In this document: positions 39,932-49,817 of the stretch, in pieces
How positions within the stretch are numbered: position 1 is the first letter of the stretch
How the letters are laid out: each line of letters opens with the position of its first letter
Origin: Panacagrimonas sp.
GTDB lineage: Bacteria > Pseudomonadota > Gammaproteobacteria > Nevskiales > Nevskiaceae
DNA: 64,000 nt
Direction of reading: 5' to 3'
Assembly: GCF_020697055.1 (NCBI RefSeq)
Contig: NZ_JAJFBP010000018.1
Location: 42,730 to 106,729, forward strand
Made by a program: the position numbers and the translations under genes
The notes under the pieces: model-generated
Told to the model about the DNA's origin: nothing
Databases searched by the model: none
The model's input: the letters and a program-made list of their open reading frames with translations, nothing else

Positions 39932-42900
39932 TCAGACAGGCTGTGGTTCCTTGCGGCCGTCAGCGTCGGCGCCCGCGAGCTCGACCGCCTGCTGCACATC
40001 CACGCTCACCAGGCGCGAGACGCCGGGCTCCTGCATGGTGACGCCGTGCAGCTGGTTGGCCAGCTCCATCGTGATCTTGTTGTGGGTGATGATAATGAAC
40101 TGCACGTTCTGGCTCATCTCGCGCACCACCTCGCAATAGCGCGCGACGTTCGCGTCGTCCAGCGGCGCATCGACTTCGTCCATCAGGCAGAACGGCGCCG
40201 GGTTGAGCTGGAACAGCGCCAATAGCAGCGCCACCGCCGTCATCGCCTTCTCGCCGCCCGAGAGCATCTGGATCGACGAATTGCGCTTGCCGGGCGGGCG
40301 CGCCATGACGCGCACGCCCGTATCGAGCAGGTCCTCGCCGGTGAGCTCGAGGTAGGCCTCGCCGCCGCCGAACAGCTTGGGGAAGCGATCGCGGAAGATC
40401 GTGTCGACCCGGTCGAACGTGTCCTTGAAGCGCTCCTTGGTCTCCGCGTCGATCTTGCGGATGGCCTCCTCGAGCGTGTCCAGCGCACCGGTGAGGTCGG
40501 CCCACTGGTCGCCCAGGTATTTCTCGCGGCCTTCGGCCTCCTCGAGCTCCTGGATCGCGGCCAGGTTGATCGCGCCCAGGCGGTCGATGCGCCGGCCGAG
40601 GCTTGCGATCTTCTCGTCCCAGGCTTCGGCGGTCGCATCCTCGGGCAGGCCCGCGAACACCGCCTCGCGCTCCATGCCGCCGTCGCGACAGGCGTCGGCC
40701 AGCTGCTGTGCATAGCCCTCGCGCCGCGCACGCAGATTTTCGAATTCGATGCGTGCCTGCTGCAGCCGATCCTGCGCGGCGTCCTTGGCGTTCTCGGCCT
40801 CGCGGAACGCCTGCGCGCCCTGCCCGACCGTCGCCTCGGCGGCTTCGAGGGCCACGCGCGCCACGCGTAGCACTTCGCGCGCCGCGTTGACCGCCGCCCG
40901 CGCGGCCTCGGCCTGGGTCTGGCGCTCGGTCAGCGGTGCTTCGGCCTGCTCGGCGTCCTCGGCCCGCGCGGCGCGGTCGTGGACGAGCTGCTCGCGCGAG
41001 GCCTGCAGGTCGTGCGCGGCCTGGTTGAGCGCGGCGACGTGGCTGCGCTTGGACGCCAGCTGGATCTGGACCTGGTTCTCGGTCTGCGCCGCCTGGCTCA
41101 GCAGCGCGCGGTTGCGCGTGACAGCGTCACGCGCGCGGGCCAGCGACTGCTGGTACTGGATGCGCTCCTCGCGCAGTCGCTGCGCGACGCCTTCGAGCGT
41201 CAGCAGCTTTTCACGCGAGGCCGCCAGTTCGGCAGCCTGCTGCTCGCGCTGCGCCTTGAGTCCGTCGATGTCGCGCACCAGCGCGGTGATGCGGGCCTGG
41301 GTCTGTTCGAGACGAACCGCCTGGGCCTGGCGGAAGGCCAGTCGCTGCGACTGGCGGCTGCGCGCCTGTTCGAATCGCGCGCCGGCCTCGCGCCGCTGGG
41401 TCTCGGCTTCCTGCTGGCGCGTGCGGACCTCGCCGAGTTCGACTTCGCGCGCGGCGATGGCCGCACCGAGTTCGTCGACCTGTGTCTTGAGCTGCTGGAT
41501 CAGCTGCTCGCGCGCGATGACGCCGGACTTGGCGGCATCGGTGCGCGGTGCACGCAACCAGTCGCGTCCGCGCCACACGGCATCTTGTGTCACCACCGAC
41601 TCGCCGGGTGCGAGCTGCGCCACGCGCGAGCGGGCGGCCTCGGCGCCGGTTGCACACCAGACCGAGCGCAGGAAGTCGCGCACGGCGGCCGGCCCGCGCA
41701 CGTGCGCGGCCAGCGTACCGGCGGGGGCTGCGGATTCGTCGTCGCCGCGCGCGTCGATCAGCACGACGCCGGCCTTGGGCCAATCGACTCCCTGCTGCCC
41801 TGCCAGATCCTCCACCAGCGGCGCCTGCAGCAGACCTTCCAGAACGTGTTCGACCGCTGCTTCCCAGCCCGCCTCGACCTTCAGGTGCTGACCCAGGCGC
41901 GGACGACCCACGAGGTCACGTTGCCGGAGCCACGTCGCGAGCTCGGCGTCGTCCTGTCGCAGCGCGGACTGCTGCAGCGTCTCGAGAGACGACAGCCGAC
42001 CACGTGCCGACTGCAGCTGCTGACGCGCCTCGTGCAGGCTGCCGTCCAGCGTGGCGCGCTGTTCGCGCAACGCCGACAGATCCTTGTCCAGCGATTCGAG
42101 CTGCGACTGTCCGTCGTTGACGTCGCCTTCGAGTTTCTGCAATTCGGCGTCGGCATCGAACAACGAGGACTGGATCGGGCCGGCGTCCAGGCCCGCGCTC
42201 TCCGCGGCCAGGCGCTTGTAGCGTTCCTCGAGCTGGAACTGCGCGCGTTCGAGCGCCTGCACGCGCACGCGTTCGCCCTCGGTGTCGAACAGCGGCTGTT
42301 CTGACGAGGCGCTGAATTCGTCCCACCGGGATTGCTCGGACTGGGCCGATTCCTCGGATCGGGAAAGGTTGGCCTTGGCCTCGGAAAGGTTTCGTTCGGC
42401 CGACTCGGCGGCGCTTTCGAGCTGCTGGACTTCCTGCAGCGCCTGCTCGAGGCGCTGCTGGTCGGAGCTGCGGCGGCGATCGAGATCCGCCAGCGCGCGA
42501 TCGAGCTGCTCGAGTTCGCGCTGGCGCATCGCTCGCATCTCGCGCGCGTGGGCCAGGTCCTGCTCCAGGCGACCGGCCGCGCTTTCGGCCTCGTACACGG
42601 CCGTCTGTTCCAGGTTGAGCTTGTCCTGCGCCGCGCGGCGCGCGCCCTCGGATTCCGTGCGCCGTTCCTCGGACGCCACGACGGCGGCTCGGGCCGCCTC
42701 CAGCGCGTGCTCGAGTTCCTCGAGGCGGCCTTCGTGATTCCTGGCATCGGCTTCGAGCCCGCGCTCACGAAGGGCGAGGATCTCGGCCTTGAGCGTGCGC
42801 TCCTGCTGCTTGAACTCCTTGTACTTCTCGGCGTTCGCGGCCTGCTTGCGCAGGACTTCGAGCCGTGCCTGGATCTCCACGCGCATGTCATTGAGGCGCG

Positions 42901-43477
42901 CCAGGTTCTCGCGTGTCTGGCGGATGCGGCTTTCGGTCTCCTTGCGCCGGTCCTTGTACTTGGAGATGCCGGCGGCCTCCTCGAGCCAGGTGCGCAGCTC
43001 TTCGGGCTTGGCCTCGATCATCCGCGAGACCATGCCCTGCTCGATGATCGCGTACTGGTTCTTGCCGCCCAGTCCCGTGCCGAGGAACAGGTCGGTGACG
43101 TCGCGCTTCAGGCACTTGCGGCCGTTGAGGTAGTACTGCGAGTTGCCGTCGCGGGTCAGCTCGCGGCGGACCGCGATGTCGGTGTACGCCGCGTACGGCC
43201 CGCCGATCTGGCCGTCGCTGTTGTCGAAGTGCAGCTCGACGCTGGCACGGCCCACGGGCTTGCGGGTCTTGGAGCCGTTGAAGATGACGTCGTCCGAATC
43301 CTGCGTACGCAGCTGCTTCTGCGAGGCCTCGCCCAGCACCCAGCGCACCGCGTCGATGATGTTGGACTTGCCGCAGCCGTTGGGGCCGACGATCGAAGTG
43401 AGATTGGATGGCAGTGGCAGCTGGGTCGGATCGACGAACGACTTGAAGCCGGCCAGCTTGAGTCCGGAGAGGCGCAT
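39932..43477 (-). CDS. smc: Chromosome partition protein SMC
   Basis: This 1181-residue protein starts MRLSGLKLAGFKSFVDPT, with the Walker A loop GPNGCGKSN at 31-39. Long coiled-coil arms (about 165-500 and 670-1000, rich in Glu, Gln, Arg and Ala) flank a hinge near 510-640. The ABC signature LSGGEKAM and Walker B CLMDEVDAPLDDANV are near the C-terminus. It is an SMC-type condensin ATPase. MukB is not expected. ScpA and ScpB are not in the window. The nine codons upstream to 43504 are excluded because the family begins at MRL. Confidence 0.96.
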   Translation of the reverse strand: MRLSGLKLAGFKSFVDPTQLPLPSNLTSIVGPNGCGKSNIIDAVRWVLGEASQKQLRTQDSDDVIFNGSKTRKPVGRASVELHFDNSDGQIGGPYAAYTDIAVRRELTRDGNSQYYLNGRKCLKRDVTDLFLGTGLGGKNQYAIIEQGMVSRMIEAKPEELRTWLEEAAGISKYKDRRKETESRIRQTRENLARLNDMRVEIQARLEVLRKQAANAEKYKEFKQQERTLKAEILALRERGLEADARNHEGRLEELEHALEAARAAVVASEERRTESEGARRAAQDKLNLEQTAVYEAESAAGRLEQDLAHAREMRAMRQRELEQLDRALADLDRRRSSDQQRLEQALQEVQQLESAAESAERNLSEAKANLSRSEESAQSEQSRWDEFSASSEQPLFDTEGERVRVQALERAQFQLEERYKRLAAESAGLDAGPIQSSLFDADAELQKLEGDVNDGQSQLESLDKDLSALREQRATLDGSLHEARQQLQSARGRLSSLETLQQSALRQDDAELATWLRQRDLVGRPRLGQHLKVEAGWEAAVEHVLEGLLQAPLVEDLAGQQGVDWPKAGVVLIDARGDDESAAPAGTLAAHVRGPAAVRDFLRSVWCATGAEAARSRVAQLAPGESVVTQDAVWRGRDWLRAPRTDAAKSGVIAREQLIQQLKTQVDELGAAIAAREVELGEVRTRQQEAETQRREAGARFEQARSRQSQRLAFRQAQAVRLEQTQARITALVRDIDGLKAQREQQAAELAASREKLLTLEGVAQRLREERIQYQQSLARARDAVTRNRALLSQAAQTENQVQIQLASKRSHVAALNQAAHDLQASREQLVHDRAARAEDAEQAEAPLTERQTQAEAARAAVNAAREVLRVARVALEAAEATVGQGAQAFREAENAKDAAQDRLQQARIEFENLRARREGYAQQLADACRDGGMEREAVFAGLPEDATAEAWDEKIASLGRRIDRLGAINLAAIQELEEAEGREKYLGDQWADLTGALDTLEEAIRKIDAETKERFKDTFDRVDTIFRDRFPKLFGGGEAYLELTGEDLLDTGVRVMARPPGKRNSSIQMLSGGEKAMTAVALLLALFQLNPAPFCLMDEVDAPLDDANVARYCEVVREMSQNVQFIIITHNKITMELANQLHGVTMQEPGVSRLVSVDVQQAVELAGADADGRKEPQPV

Positions 43478-43600
43478 GCGTTTTGTTATCGAGTCCGTCC
43501 GCACGCGCGTGCGGGCGGATGTGGCAGGGCTCCGGCCGGATCAGGTCGGGCCGATTCGCTAGTGTAAATTACGACGACGCTTTCCCCCACCCGTTCCGGC

Positions 43601-44011
43601 ATGACGACGCAACCGAGCCAATCGCTCGAGACCTTCCCCAACCCGCAACCCGACCGGGATTTCGTGATCCGGATGCGCATGCCGGAGTTCACCTGCCTGT
43701 GCCCCAAGACCGGCCAGCCGGACTTCGCGACGCTCTATCTCGAGTACATCCCGGACCGCCTGTGCGTCGAACTCAAGGCCCTCAAGCTGTACGTGTGGAG
43801 CTTTCGTGACCAGGGCGCGTTCCACGAAGCGGTGACCAACCGGATCCTCGACGACCTGGTGCGGGCGACCCAGCCGCGGTTCATGCGCGTGACCGGCGAT
43901 TTCGGCGTGCGCGGCGGCATCTTCACCCACGTGGTTGCCGAACACCGGGCGCCCGGATGGCAGCCCGCTCCACCGGTTGTCCTGCCGCCCGGGGAATGGA
44001 TCCGGCAGTGA
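43601..44011 (+). CDS. queF: NADPH-dependent 7-cyano-7-deazaguanine reductase QueF
   Basis: This 136-residue protein is the short, single-domain QueF type. It has the active-site Cys34 in [13 protein letters not shown], the nearby Asp41, and the [16 protein letters not shown] and GAFHEAVTN segments. It reduces preQ0 to preQ1 for queuosine synthesis. E. coli has the longer two-domain form. The gene is divergent from smc. gluQ, about 7 kb downstream, acts on queuosine-modified tRNA-Asp, so both fit queuosine biology. Confidence 0.95.
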   Translation: MTTQPSQSLETFPNPQPDRDFVIRMRMPEFTCLCPKTGQPDFATLYLEYIPDRLCVELKALKLYVWSFRDQGAFHEAVTNRILDDLVRATQPRFMRVTGDFGVRGGIFTHVVAEHRAPGWQPAPPVVLPPGEWIRQ

Positions 44012-44382
44012 TCCGCGCCACCGGCCAGCTGCTGCTCGGGCTGATCCTGGCGGTCACCGCGACCTCGATCGAGGCCGGCAGGCAGGACTGCGACGAGCTG
44101 CGCTCGAAGATCGAGGCCAAGCTGCAGTCGCGCGGCGTGCAGGGCTTTTCGCTCGACATCGTGGAAGCCGGCGATACCGGCAGCGCCCGGGTGGTCGGGA
44201 CCTGTGATCACGGCACGCACCGGATCGTCTACGCCCGGGGCGGGGGCAAGCCCACGCCGAACGTCCCCAAATCCGAGGGGCCCCAAAAGAAAAAGAAAAC
44301 GGCCACGCCGAAAAAAAAGCGGCGCGCGCAGCCGCCGCCGAAGAAAAAACCCGAGCCCGTCCCGCCGATCGGCAACTACTGA
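44008..44382 (+). CDS. DUF1161-like secreted basic protein
   Basis: The N-terminus is a signal-peptide-like helix ([16 protein letters not shown]), followed by a domain like DUF1161 ([44 protein letters not shown]). A lysine/proline-rich tail (repeated KKK and PPP) ends in PPIGNY. The function of DUF1161 is unknown. The GTG at 44008 overlaps the queF stop (GTGA) and is chosen; ATG at 43996 is an alternative. The basic tail may bind nucleic acid or anionic envelope polymers. Confidence 0.72.
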   Translation: MIRATGQLLLGLILAVTATSIEAGRQDCDELRSKIEAKLQSRGVQGFSLDIVEAGDTGSARVVGTCDHGTHRIVYARGGGKPTPNVPKSEGPQKKKKTATPKKKRRAQPPPKKKPEPVPPIGNY

Positions 44383-44391
44383 CGGTTGTCG

Positions 44392-45057
44392 ATGAACTGG
44401 CAGGCTCCGCTCGATCTCTATTGCGAACGCTTCGGCCCGGGTCTGTTCGCCGAGCCGCTCAACGCAGCGTCCAACCTGGCGTTCATCGCGGCCGGACTGT
44501 GGCTGATGGCCGCCCTTCCGCGAGTTTTTCCGTCACCCCGGCGGGTACCGGCGCCGCTCGAGGTGCTGGCAGGACTGATCGTTCTCATCGGCATCTGCTC
44601 GGGCGCGTTCCATGTGTTCGCCACCCAATGGGCGCAGGCGCTGGACCTCGGTTCGATCGCGCTGTTCATCTACTTCTTCGTCGTCTGTTTCGCGCACTAC
44701 GTGCTCGACGTGCGCTGGGCGCTGGCCTGGATCGCGGCGCCGGCGTTCTGGGCCTTCGGCATGTTCGTCCGCGCGCCGTTCGACCCCGATGCATTCAACG
44801 GCTCGGTGATCTATTTCCCGGCGCTCGCGGGCATCGCGCTGATGGGCGCGGCACTGGCCGTCCAGCGGCGAGCGGGTGCCGCACAATTCGCGCTGGCGAC
44901 GATGATCTTCGTGATCTCGATATGCCTTCGCAGCGTGGACCTGGCCTGGTGCAACGGCTGGGTCTGGGGCACGCATTGGGCGTGGCATCTGCTCAACGGC
45001 GGCGTGCTGGCGATCGTCACGCTGGGCCTGGCGCGCGCGATTCTGCGGGACACCTAG
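44392..45057 (+). CDS. Ceramidase-like integral membrane hydrolase
   Basis: This 221-residue protein has about seven membrane segments and the pattern of alkaline-ceramidase-like proteins of the CREST superfamily: DLYCERFGPGLFAEPLNAASNLAF at the N-terminus, SGAFHVFATQWAQALDLGSIALF in the middle and THWAWHLLNGG near the end. The Glu and His residues match expected zinc-site and active-site positions. It probably hydrolyses an amide-linked lipid, though bacterial members are not well characterised. It converges with the FGGY kinase gene and overlaps it by four bases. Confidence 0.78.
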   Translation: MNWQAPLDLYCERFGPGLFAEPLNAASNLAFIAAGLWLMAALPRVFPSPRRVPAPLEVLAGLIVLIGICSGAFHVFATQWAQALDLGSIALFIYFFVVCFAHYVLDVRWALAWIAAPAFWAFGMFVRAPFDPDAFNGSVIYFPALAGIALMGAALAVQRRAGAAQFALATMIFVISICLRSVDLAWCNGWVWGTHWAWHLLNGGVLAIVTLGLARAILRDT

Positions 45058-46616
45058 GCCGGGTAACCGGTGATGCGCCGGATCCGCTGGTACAGCGGAC
45101 GCAGTCGCGGGTAGACCTCGCGATACACCTCGCGGTACAGCGCCTCGTAGGTACGCCGCGCGTCGGGATCGACGTCGAAGCGTCGTCCCGTGCGCGTCAT
45201 CCGGCGCACCGCGGTCGCGTGGTCGGGATGCAGCCCCAGCCCCACCGCGAGGTTCATCGCAGCGCCCAGCGCCGAGGACTCGTAGACCTCGGGACGTTCG
45301 GACGCGACGCCGAAGACGTCGGCGGTGATCTGCATCGCCACGTCCGACTGCGATCCGCCTCCGCCGACGACCACACGACGGATCGCCGTGCCGGTGCGAC
45401 GTTCGATCTGCTCGGCGCCGGCGCGCAGGCCGTACGCGAGGCCTTCGAGAATCGCGCGGTAGACGTGGGCGCGCGTGTGCACGTCGCCAAATCCGATGAT
45501 GCTGCCCTTGGCTTCCGGCCCGGGATCGCGCACGCCGGGCGACCAGTACGGCTGCAGCGTCAGGCCCAGGGATCCTGCCGGCACGTTGCGCACGAGATCT
45601 TCGAACAGCGACTCGACCGGGACGCCGCGCTCGTGCGCGAGCGCCTCTTCGCGGTGGGCGAACTCGCGCCGGAACCAGCTCACCATCCAGAAGCCGCGGA
45701 AGATCTGGATCTCCGTGCTCCACGCGTCCGGCACGGCGGCCGGGTACGCAGGCAGCATGCGCTGCACTTCGATGTATCGACGCTGCGTGGTGTTGACGGT
45801 TGCCGTTGTGCCGAACGACAGCTGCGCGACGTCCGGTTCGAGCGCACCGCAGCCGAGGATCTCGCAGGCCTTGTCCGCGGCCGCGGCGATCACAGGAAGT
45901 CCGGCGGGCAACCCCAGCCGATCGCCTGCGCCCGGAGAAAGCGTGCCGAGCGATCGGCCCGGCTGCACCAGCCGCGGCAGCTGCTCGCGTCGAACCGCGA
46001 CGGCCTTCCACTTGAAGTCGCGCGGCCCCGCCCAGTCCAGTCGGCGGTAGTCGAACGGCACGTAACCCACCTGGCTGCCGACCGAGTCGACGTACTCGCC
46101 GACGAGGCGATGCACCAGGAAGCCGCTCAGAAAGAGGTAATGCGCCGTCTGCTTCCAGAGCTGCGGCTGATGCTGCGCGAACCAGTTCGCTTCGGCCTCC
46201 GCTTGCAGATGGGCCACCAGCGACGTCGCGCCCGCGACGGCAAACAGCGCACGCCAGACCGGGCCCAGGTCGGGCGGCGCGGAACTGCGACGCTGATCGA
46301 GCCACACGGTCGCCGGTCGCAGCACTTGACCCTGCGCGTCGAGGCACACCATCGTCGCGCGCTGCGTGGTGAGCGACAGGCCCGCGATGTCATCGGGCCG
46401 CAGGGACGTCGTCGACCACAGTTCGTTGCACGCCCGGGTCACCGCGTTCCAGTAGATCTCCGGATCCTGTTCGGCCCAGCCGGGCTGCGGCGCCACGTAC
46501 GGCTCGATCGGAATCTGTCGGCGCGCGAGCAAATGGCCTTCCGCGTCGAAGACGATCGCGCGGGCGCTCTGCGTGCCGACATCGAGAGCCAGCAGATGTC
46601 GCGCGCGGTTCGTCAC
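45054..46616 (-). CDS. FGGY-family carbohydrate kinase
   Basis: This 520-residue protein is a member of the glycerol/xylulose kinase family: N-terminal phosphate site LLALDVGTQSARAIVFD, a middle LSLTTQRATMV region, AAAADKACEILGCG, then GGGGSQSDVAMQITADVFG near 430. The substrate is not decidable from sequence; glycerol or a sugar is possible. The GTG at 46616 overlaps the glpD TGA (GTGA), so the two are translationally coupled and the earlier in-frame ATG inside glpD is rejected. Position next to glpD favours a three-carbon substrate such as glycerol. Confidence 0.88.
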   Translation of the reverse strand: MTNRARHLLALDVGTQSARAIVFDAEGHLLARRQIPIEPYVAPQPGWAEQDPEIYWNAVTRACNELWSTTSLRPDDIAGLSLTTQRATMVCLDAQGQVLRPATVWLDQRRSSAPPDLGPVWRALFAVAGATSLVAHLQAEAEANWFAQHQPQLWKQTAHYLFLSGFLVHRLVGEYVDSVGSQVGYVPFDYRRLDWAGPRDFKWKAVAVRREQLPRLVQPGRSLGTLSPGAGDRLGLPAGLPVIAAAADKACEILGCGALEPDVAQLSFGTTATVNTTQRRYIEVQRMLPAYPAAVPDAWSTEIQIFRGFWMVSWFRREFAHREEALAHERGVPVESLFEDLVRNVPAGSLGLTLQPYWSPGVRDPGPEAKGSIIGFGDVHTRAHVYRAILEGLAYGLRAGAEQIERRTGTAIRRVVVGGGGSQSDVAMQITADVFGVASERPEVYESSALGAAMNLAVGLGLHPDHATAVRRMTRTGRRFDVDPDARRTYEALYREVYREVYPRLRPLYQRIRRITGYPA

Positions 46617-48163
46617 GCGATCGCCGACGCCGAGTGCTGCCGCTGCCACGTCGAAAGGTACGCCACCTCCTCCGCGTTCCAGCGCGCGTCGTCCCATCCG
46701 AGCGCGCCTTGCACCGCGGAGCGAATCGCCGGCAGGTGCGCGTGTGCGCCGTCCTTGCTCACGAGGCCGATGCGCGTGCGCCGCAGCAGCAGATCCTCGA
46801 GATGGACGACCTGCTCGTGCTCGGCCGACCAGCGCAGTTCGGCCAGGCAGTAGGGCGTGTCACCGAGCAGCGCGAAGGAGGCGGGACTGCCCTGGCGGCG
46901 CACCCGCATCGCGGCACCCGGCCCCAGACGGCCGTCGAGCCGGCGCTCCTGCCCTTCCGAACGTCTCCCAACTTCGAACAGCGGCGAATCGGCGCGCGGC
47001 ATCAGACCGGCAACCTGTCGCGCCGCTTGCGCGAGCACCTGCCGCGCGCTGACGCGAAAGGTCGTGAGCTTGCCGCCGGTGACGCTGACGATGCCGGGCG
47101 CCGACCACAATGCCGACTCGCGCGACTCCGCCGACGGCGCGTCCTTGCCTCCCGCCACGACCGGACGCACGCCGGCATAGGTCGACAGCGCGTCGCCGGC
47201 CGACAGCGTCACGTCGGGAAAACGCAGACGCAGCGCTTCGATCAGGTAGACGGACTCGTCGGCGGTCATGCGCGGCGCGTCCATCGCGCTCGTGTCGTGA
47301 TCCAGATCCGTCGTGCCGTACAGCACGGCGCCTTCCCAGGGATACGCGAAGACCGGACGGCGATCGCGCGGATGCAGCCACGAGATCGCGTTCGTGATCG
47401 GCAGGCGATCGCGCGGAAAAACGAAATGGCTTCCGCGCAGCGGACGCAGCGGAGGCGCACCGGTCGTTGCGGGTGCGAACTGGCGCGCGCCGGCGCCGGT
47501 TGCGTTGACGACGATCGACGCGTCGATCATGCGCGTCTCGCCGGAGGCGTCGGCGGCGTCCCTGATGACGACCCCAGTGACCCGATCGCTCGTGCGCACC
47601 AGATCGTCGACACGCGCGTAGTTGAGGGCCGTGGCGCCTGACGCACGACTCTCCTCGATCAAGCGCTGCACGAGTCGGGCGTCGTCGGTGCGCGCATCGA
47701 TGAAGCGCATCGCGCCCAGCATCGTCTCGTCGGACAGCAAAGGCTCGATCTGCCGAACCTCGTCCGCCCCGAGCCAGCGCGACGCGAGGCGTCCGGCCAT
47801 CAGGTCGTACACGAAAAGACCGATTTGCAGCAGCGCACGGCCGGGGCGCGCGCCGCGGTGCACCGGCATCAGGAACGGCTGTGCTTCCACCAGCCCGGGC
47901 GCTTCACGCAGCAGCCGTCCGCGTTCGCGCACGGATTCGAGCGTCAGGCCCCATTGCCCGGTCTGCAGATACCGCAGTCCGCCGTGGACCAGCTTCGACG
48001 AGCCGCTGGATGTGCCCGAAGCGAAATCATGTCGCTCCACCAGCAGCACCGAAGCCCCGGTTCGAACCGCTTCGCGCAGCACGCCGGCGCCGGTGATGCC
48101 GCCGCCGATGATCACGAGGTCGTAGTGCGGTGCCAGGCCCGCGAGGCGATGGGATGCGCCCAT
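46613..48163 (-). CDS. glpD: Glycerol-3-phosphate dehydrogenase (flavoprotein)
   Basis: This 516-residue membrane-associated FAD enzyme has the dinucleotide motif LVIIGGGITGAGVLREA, SGTSSGSSKLVHGGLRYL and the later GIVSVTGGKLTTFR segment. It oxidises glycerol-3-phosphate to DHAP and passes electrons to quinone. It lies between the alkyl-DHAP synthase-like gene (15-base gap) and the kinase gene (overlap). It would therefore supply or use DHAP within the same operon. Confidence 0.94.
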   Translation of the reverse strand: MGASHRLAGLAPHYDLVIIGGGITGAGVLREAVRTGASVLLVERHDFASGTSSGSSKLVHGGLRYLQTGQWGLTLESVRERGRLLREAPGLVEAQPFLMPVHRGARPGRALLQIGLFVYDLMAGRLASRWLGADEVRQIEPLLSDETMLGAMRFIDARTDDARLVQRLIEESRASGATALNYARVDDLVRTSDRVTGVVIRDAADASGETRMIDASIVVNATGAGARQFAPATTGAPPLRPLRGSHFVFPRDRLPITNAISWLHPRDRRPVFAYPWEGAVLYGTTDLDHDTSAMDAPRMTADESVYLIEALRLRFPDVTLSAGDALSTYAGVRPVVAGGKDAPSAESRESALWSAPGIVSVTGGKLTTFRVSARQVLAQAARQVAGLMPRADSPLFEVGRRSEGQERRLDGRLGPGAAMRVRRQGSPASFALLGDTPYCLAELRWSAEHEQVVHLEDLLLRRTRIGLVSKDGAHAHLPAIRSAVQGALGWDDARWNAEEVAYLSTWQRQHSASAIA

Positions 48164-48178
48164 TCGAAGCGTCGCCGG

Positions 48179-49771
48179 TTACGCGAAAAGCTTGCCGGGA
48201 TTCATCAGCCCGGCCGGATCGAGTTCGCGCGCGCAGGCGCGCAACAGGTCCATTCCGAGCGGGCCCTTTTCGGCCGACAGGTAGGGCGCGTGGTCGGTGC
48301 CGACGCCGTGCTGGTGACTGATGGTTCCGCCGTGCGAGACGATCGTCTCGGACACGCGCGCCTTGAGCCGCTGCCACCGCGCGAGGTCGCGCTCGTAATC
48401 GCCCGCGCAGCGAAACACGAAAGTCGAATAGATGCTGCAACCCTGTCGATAGACGTGCGACAGGTGGGTAAACGCGTGCACACGCTCGTTCTCCTGCGCC
48501 AAGGCGTCGTGCGCGGCCTGCTCGATCGCGCGCATCAGCGCTGTCGACTGCGGCCAGTTGATCGACGTCTCCACCGTGTCGACTCCGTAGCCCATCGTCC
48601 ACAACGTGTTGCGCAGATAGGGACCCCTGAAGCGATTCTTGGCCCAGCCCTGCCCGATCATCCGTCCCGCGTGCACACCTCGCGATTGCTTGCAGACGGT
48701 CAGCGCTTCGCGGCGACAGCGCAGCACTTCGCGGTTCAGTCCGGTCATGCCCAGCATGAGCATGACCGGACGGGTTCCGGAGCCGCGCAGCTTGAGATAA
48801 CGCTTCAACCAGAGAATTGCCTTCTCGTGACCCGCCAGCGTCAGCTGCGTTTCGGTCTCGATTTCGTTCGACAGGCGCAGCATGGACAACGACAGGTCGG
48901 CCTGGACGAGGTGGCGCATCGCATCGACGCCGTGCTGCCAATCGGGGAAGAAAACCGCATTGAAGTCTTCGCGCTCGGCAATTCGTCGAACCCGGACCTG
49001 CACCTCCGACAGCACGCCAAGCCGGCCTTCCGAGCCGAGCACGAATTCACGCAGATCCGGTCCCGCCGATGACGCCGGAACGCTGCGGATCTGGAGCTCA
49101 CCGCGCGGCGAAACCAGTCGCCCCCCCGCAAAGAGATTTTCGATGCGGCCGTAACGAAGCGACTGCTGACCGCTCGAACGCGTCACCACCCACCCGCCCA
49201 CCGTCGAGTATTCGTACGACTGCGGAAAGTGCCCGAGCATGAATCCCTTGGCGCGCAGCTGCGTATCGACCTGCGGTCCGGGCGTGCCCGCGCCGAAAAC
49301 CGCCAGTTGCGCGACGTCGTCGAGCCCCTGCAGACGGTTCATCCGCGCCAGCGACAGATTCAGCACCGGTCGATCCGAATCCGGCACGTCCAGATGTCCC
49401 GCGACGCTGGTCCCGCCGCCCCAAGGCACCACGATGGCGCCCCGTCGAACCGCCGATTGAAGGGCGCGCTCGACATCCTCGTGCGATTCGGGAAACGCCA
49501 CGGCGTCGGCCACCGGCCCGATCCGGCCGTACTTGAGCGCGAGCCAGTCGCGATAGCTCTGGCCTCGCGCGTGGAGCACGCGTGCGGAGGCGGAGACATC
49601 GAAACCGGAATCGCCCCAGGAAGAAGAAGGAACCTGCGCAAGGATCGAATCGAGCGCGGTCTCGGGGCCCGGGGTCGTCGCTGCGCCGATGCGGTCGCTC
49701 AGAAATCCGACCGCTCGCGCGTCGAGCGGATAGTCCACATCGTCTTCGCCCCAGCCGTTCCAGCGTCGCAT
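48179..49771 (-). CDS. Alkyl-dihydroxyacetonephosphate synthase-like FAD enzyme
   Basis: This 530-residue protein matches human AGPS in outline: RRWNGWGEDD at the N-terminus, the FAD-binding VPWGGGTSVAGHLDVPD, STVGGWVVTRSSGQQSLRYGRIE, and the C-terminal SHQHGVGTDH. In AGPS the corresponding HHHG run holds three catalytic histidines; here the middle one is Gln, so chemistry may differ. AGPS exchanges an acyl chain for an alkyl chain on DHAP, the key step of ether lipid synthesis. Lactate/glycolate-type oxidases are an alternative within the VAO family. It is the first gene of the operon with glpD and the kinase. Confidence 0.85.
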   Translation of the reverse strand: MRRWNGWGEDDVDYPLDARAVGFLSDRIGAATTPGPETALDSILAQVPSSSWGDSGFDVSASARVLHARGQSYRDWLALKYGRIGPVADAVAFPESHEDVERALQSAVRRGAIVVPWGGGTSVAGHLDVPDSDRPVLNLSLARMNRLQGLDDVAQLAVFGAGTPGPQVDTQLRAKGFMLGHFPQSYEYSTVGGWVVTRSSGQQSLRYGRIENLFAGGRLVSPRGELQIRSVPASSAGPDLREFVLGSEGRLGVLSEVQVRVRRIAEREDFNAVFFPDWQHGVDAMRHLVQADLSLSMLRLSNEIETETQLTLAGHEKAILWLKRYLKLRGSGTRPVMLMLGMTGLNREVLRCRREALTVCKQSRGVHAGRMIGQGWAKNRFRGPYLRNTLWTMGYGVDTVETSINWPQSTALMRAIEQAAHDALAQENERVHAFTHLSHVYRQGCSIYSTFVFRCAGDYERDLARWQRLKARVSETIVSHGGTISHQHGVGTDHAPYLSAEKGPLGMDLLRACARELDPAGLMNPGKLFA

Positions 49772-49817
49772 GCCGCTTTACGACTCCCTGTCGCAGGAGG
49801 CCGGAGTTTAAGCGTGT

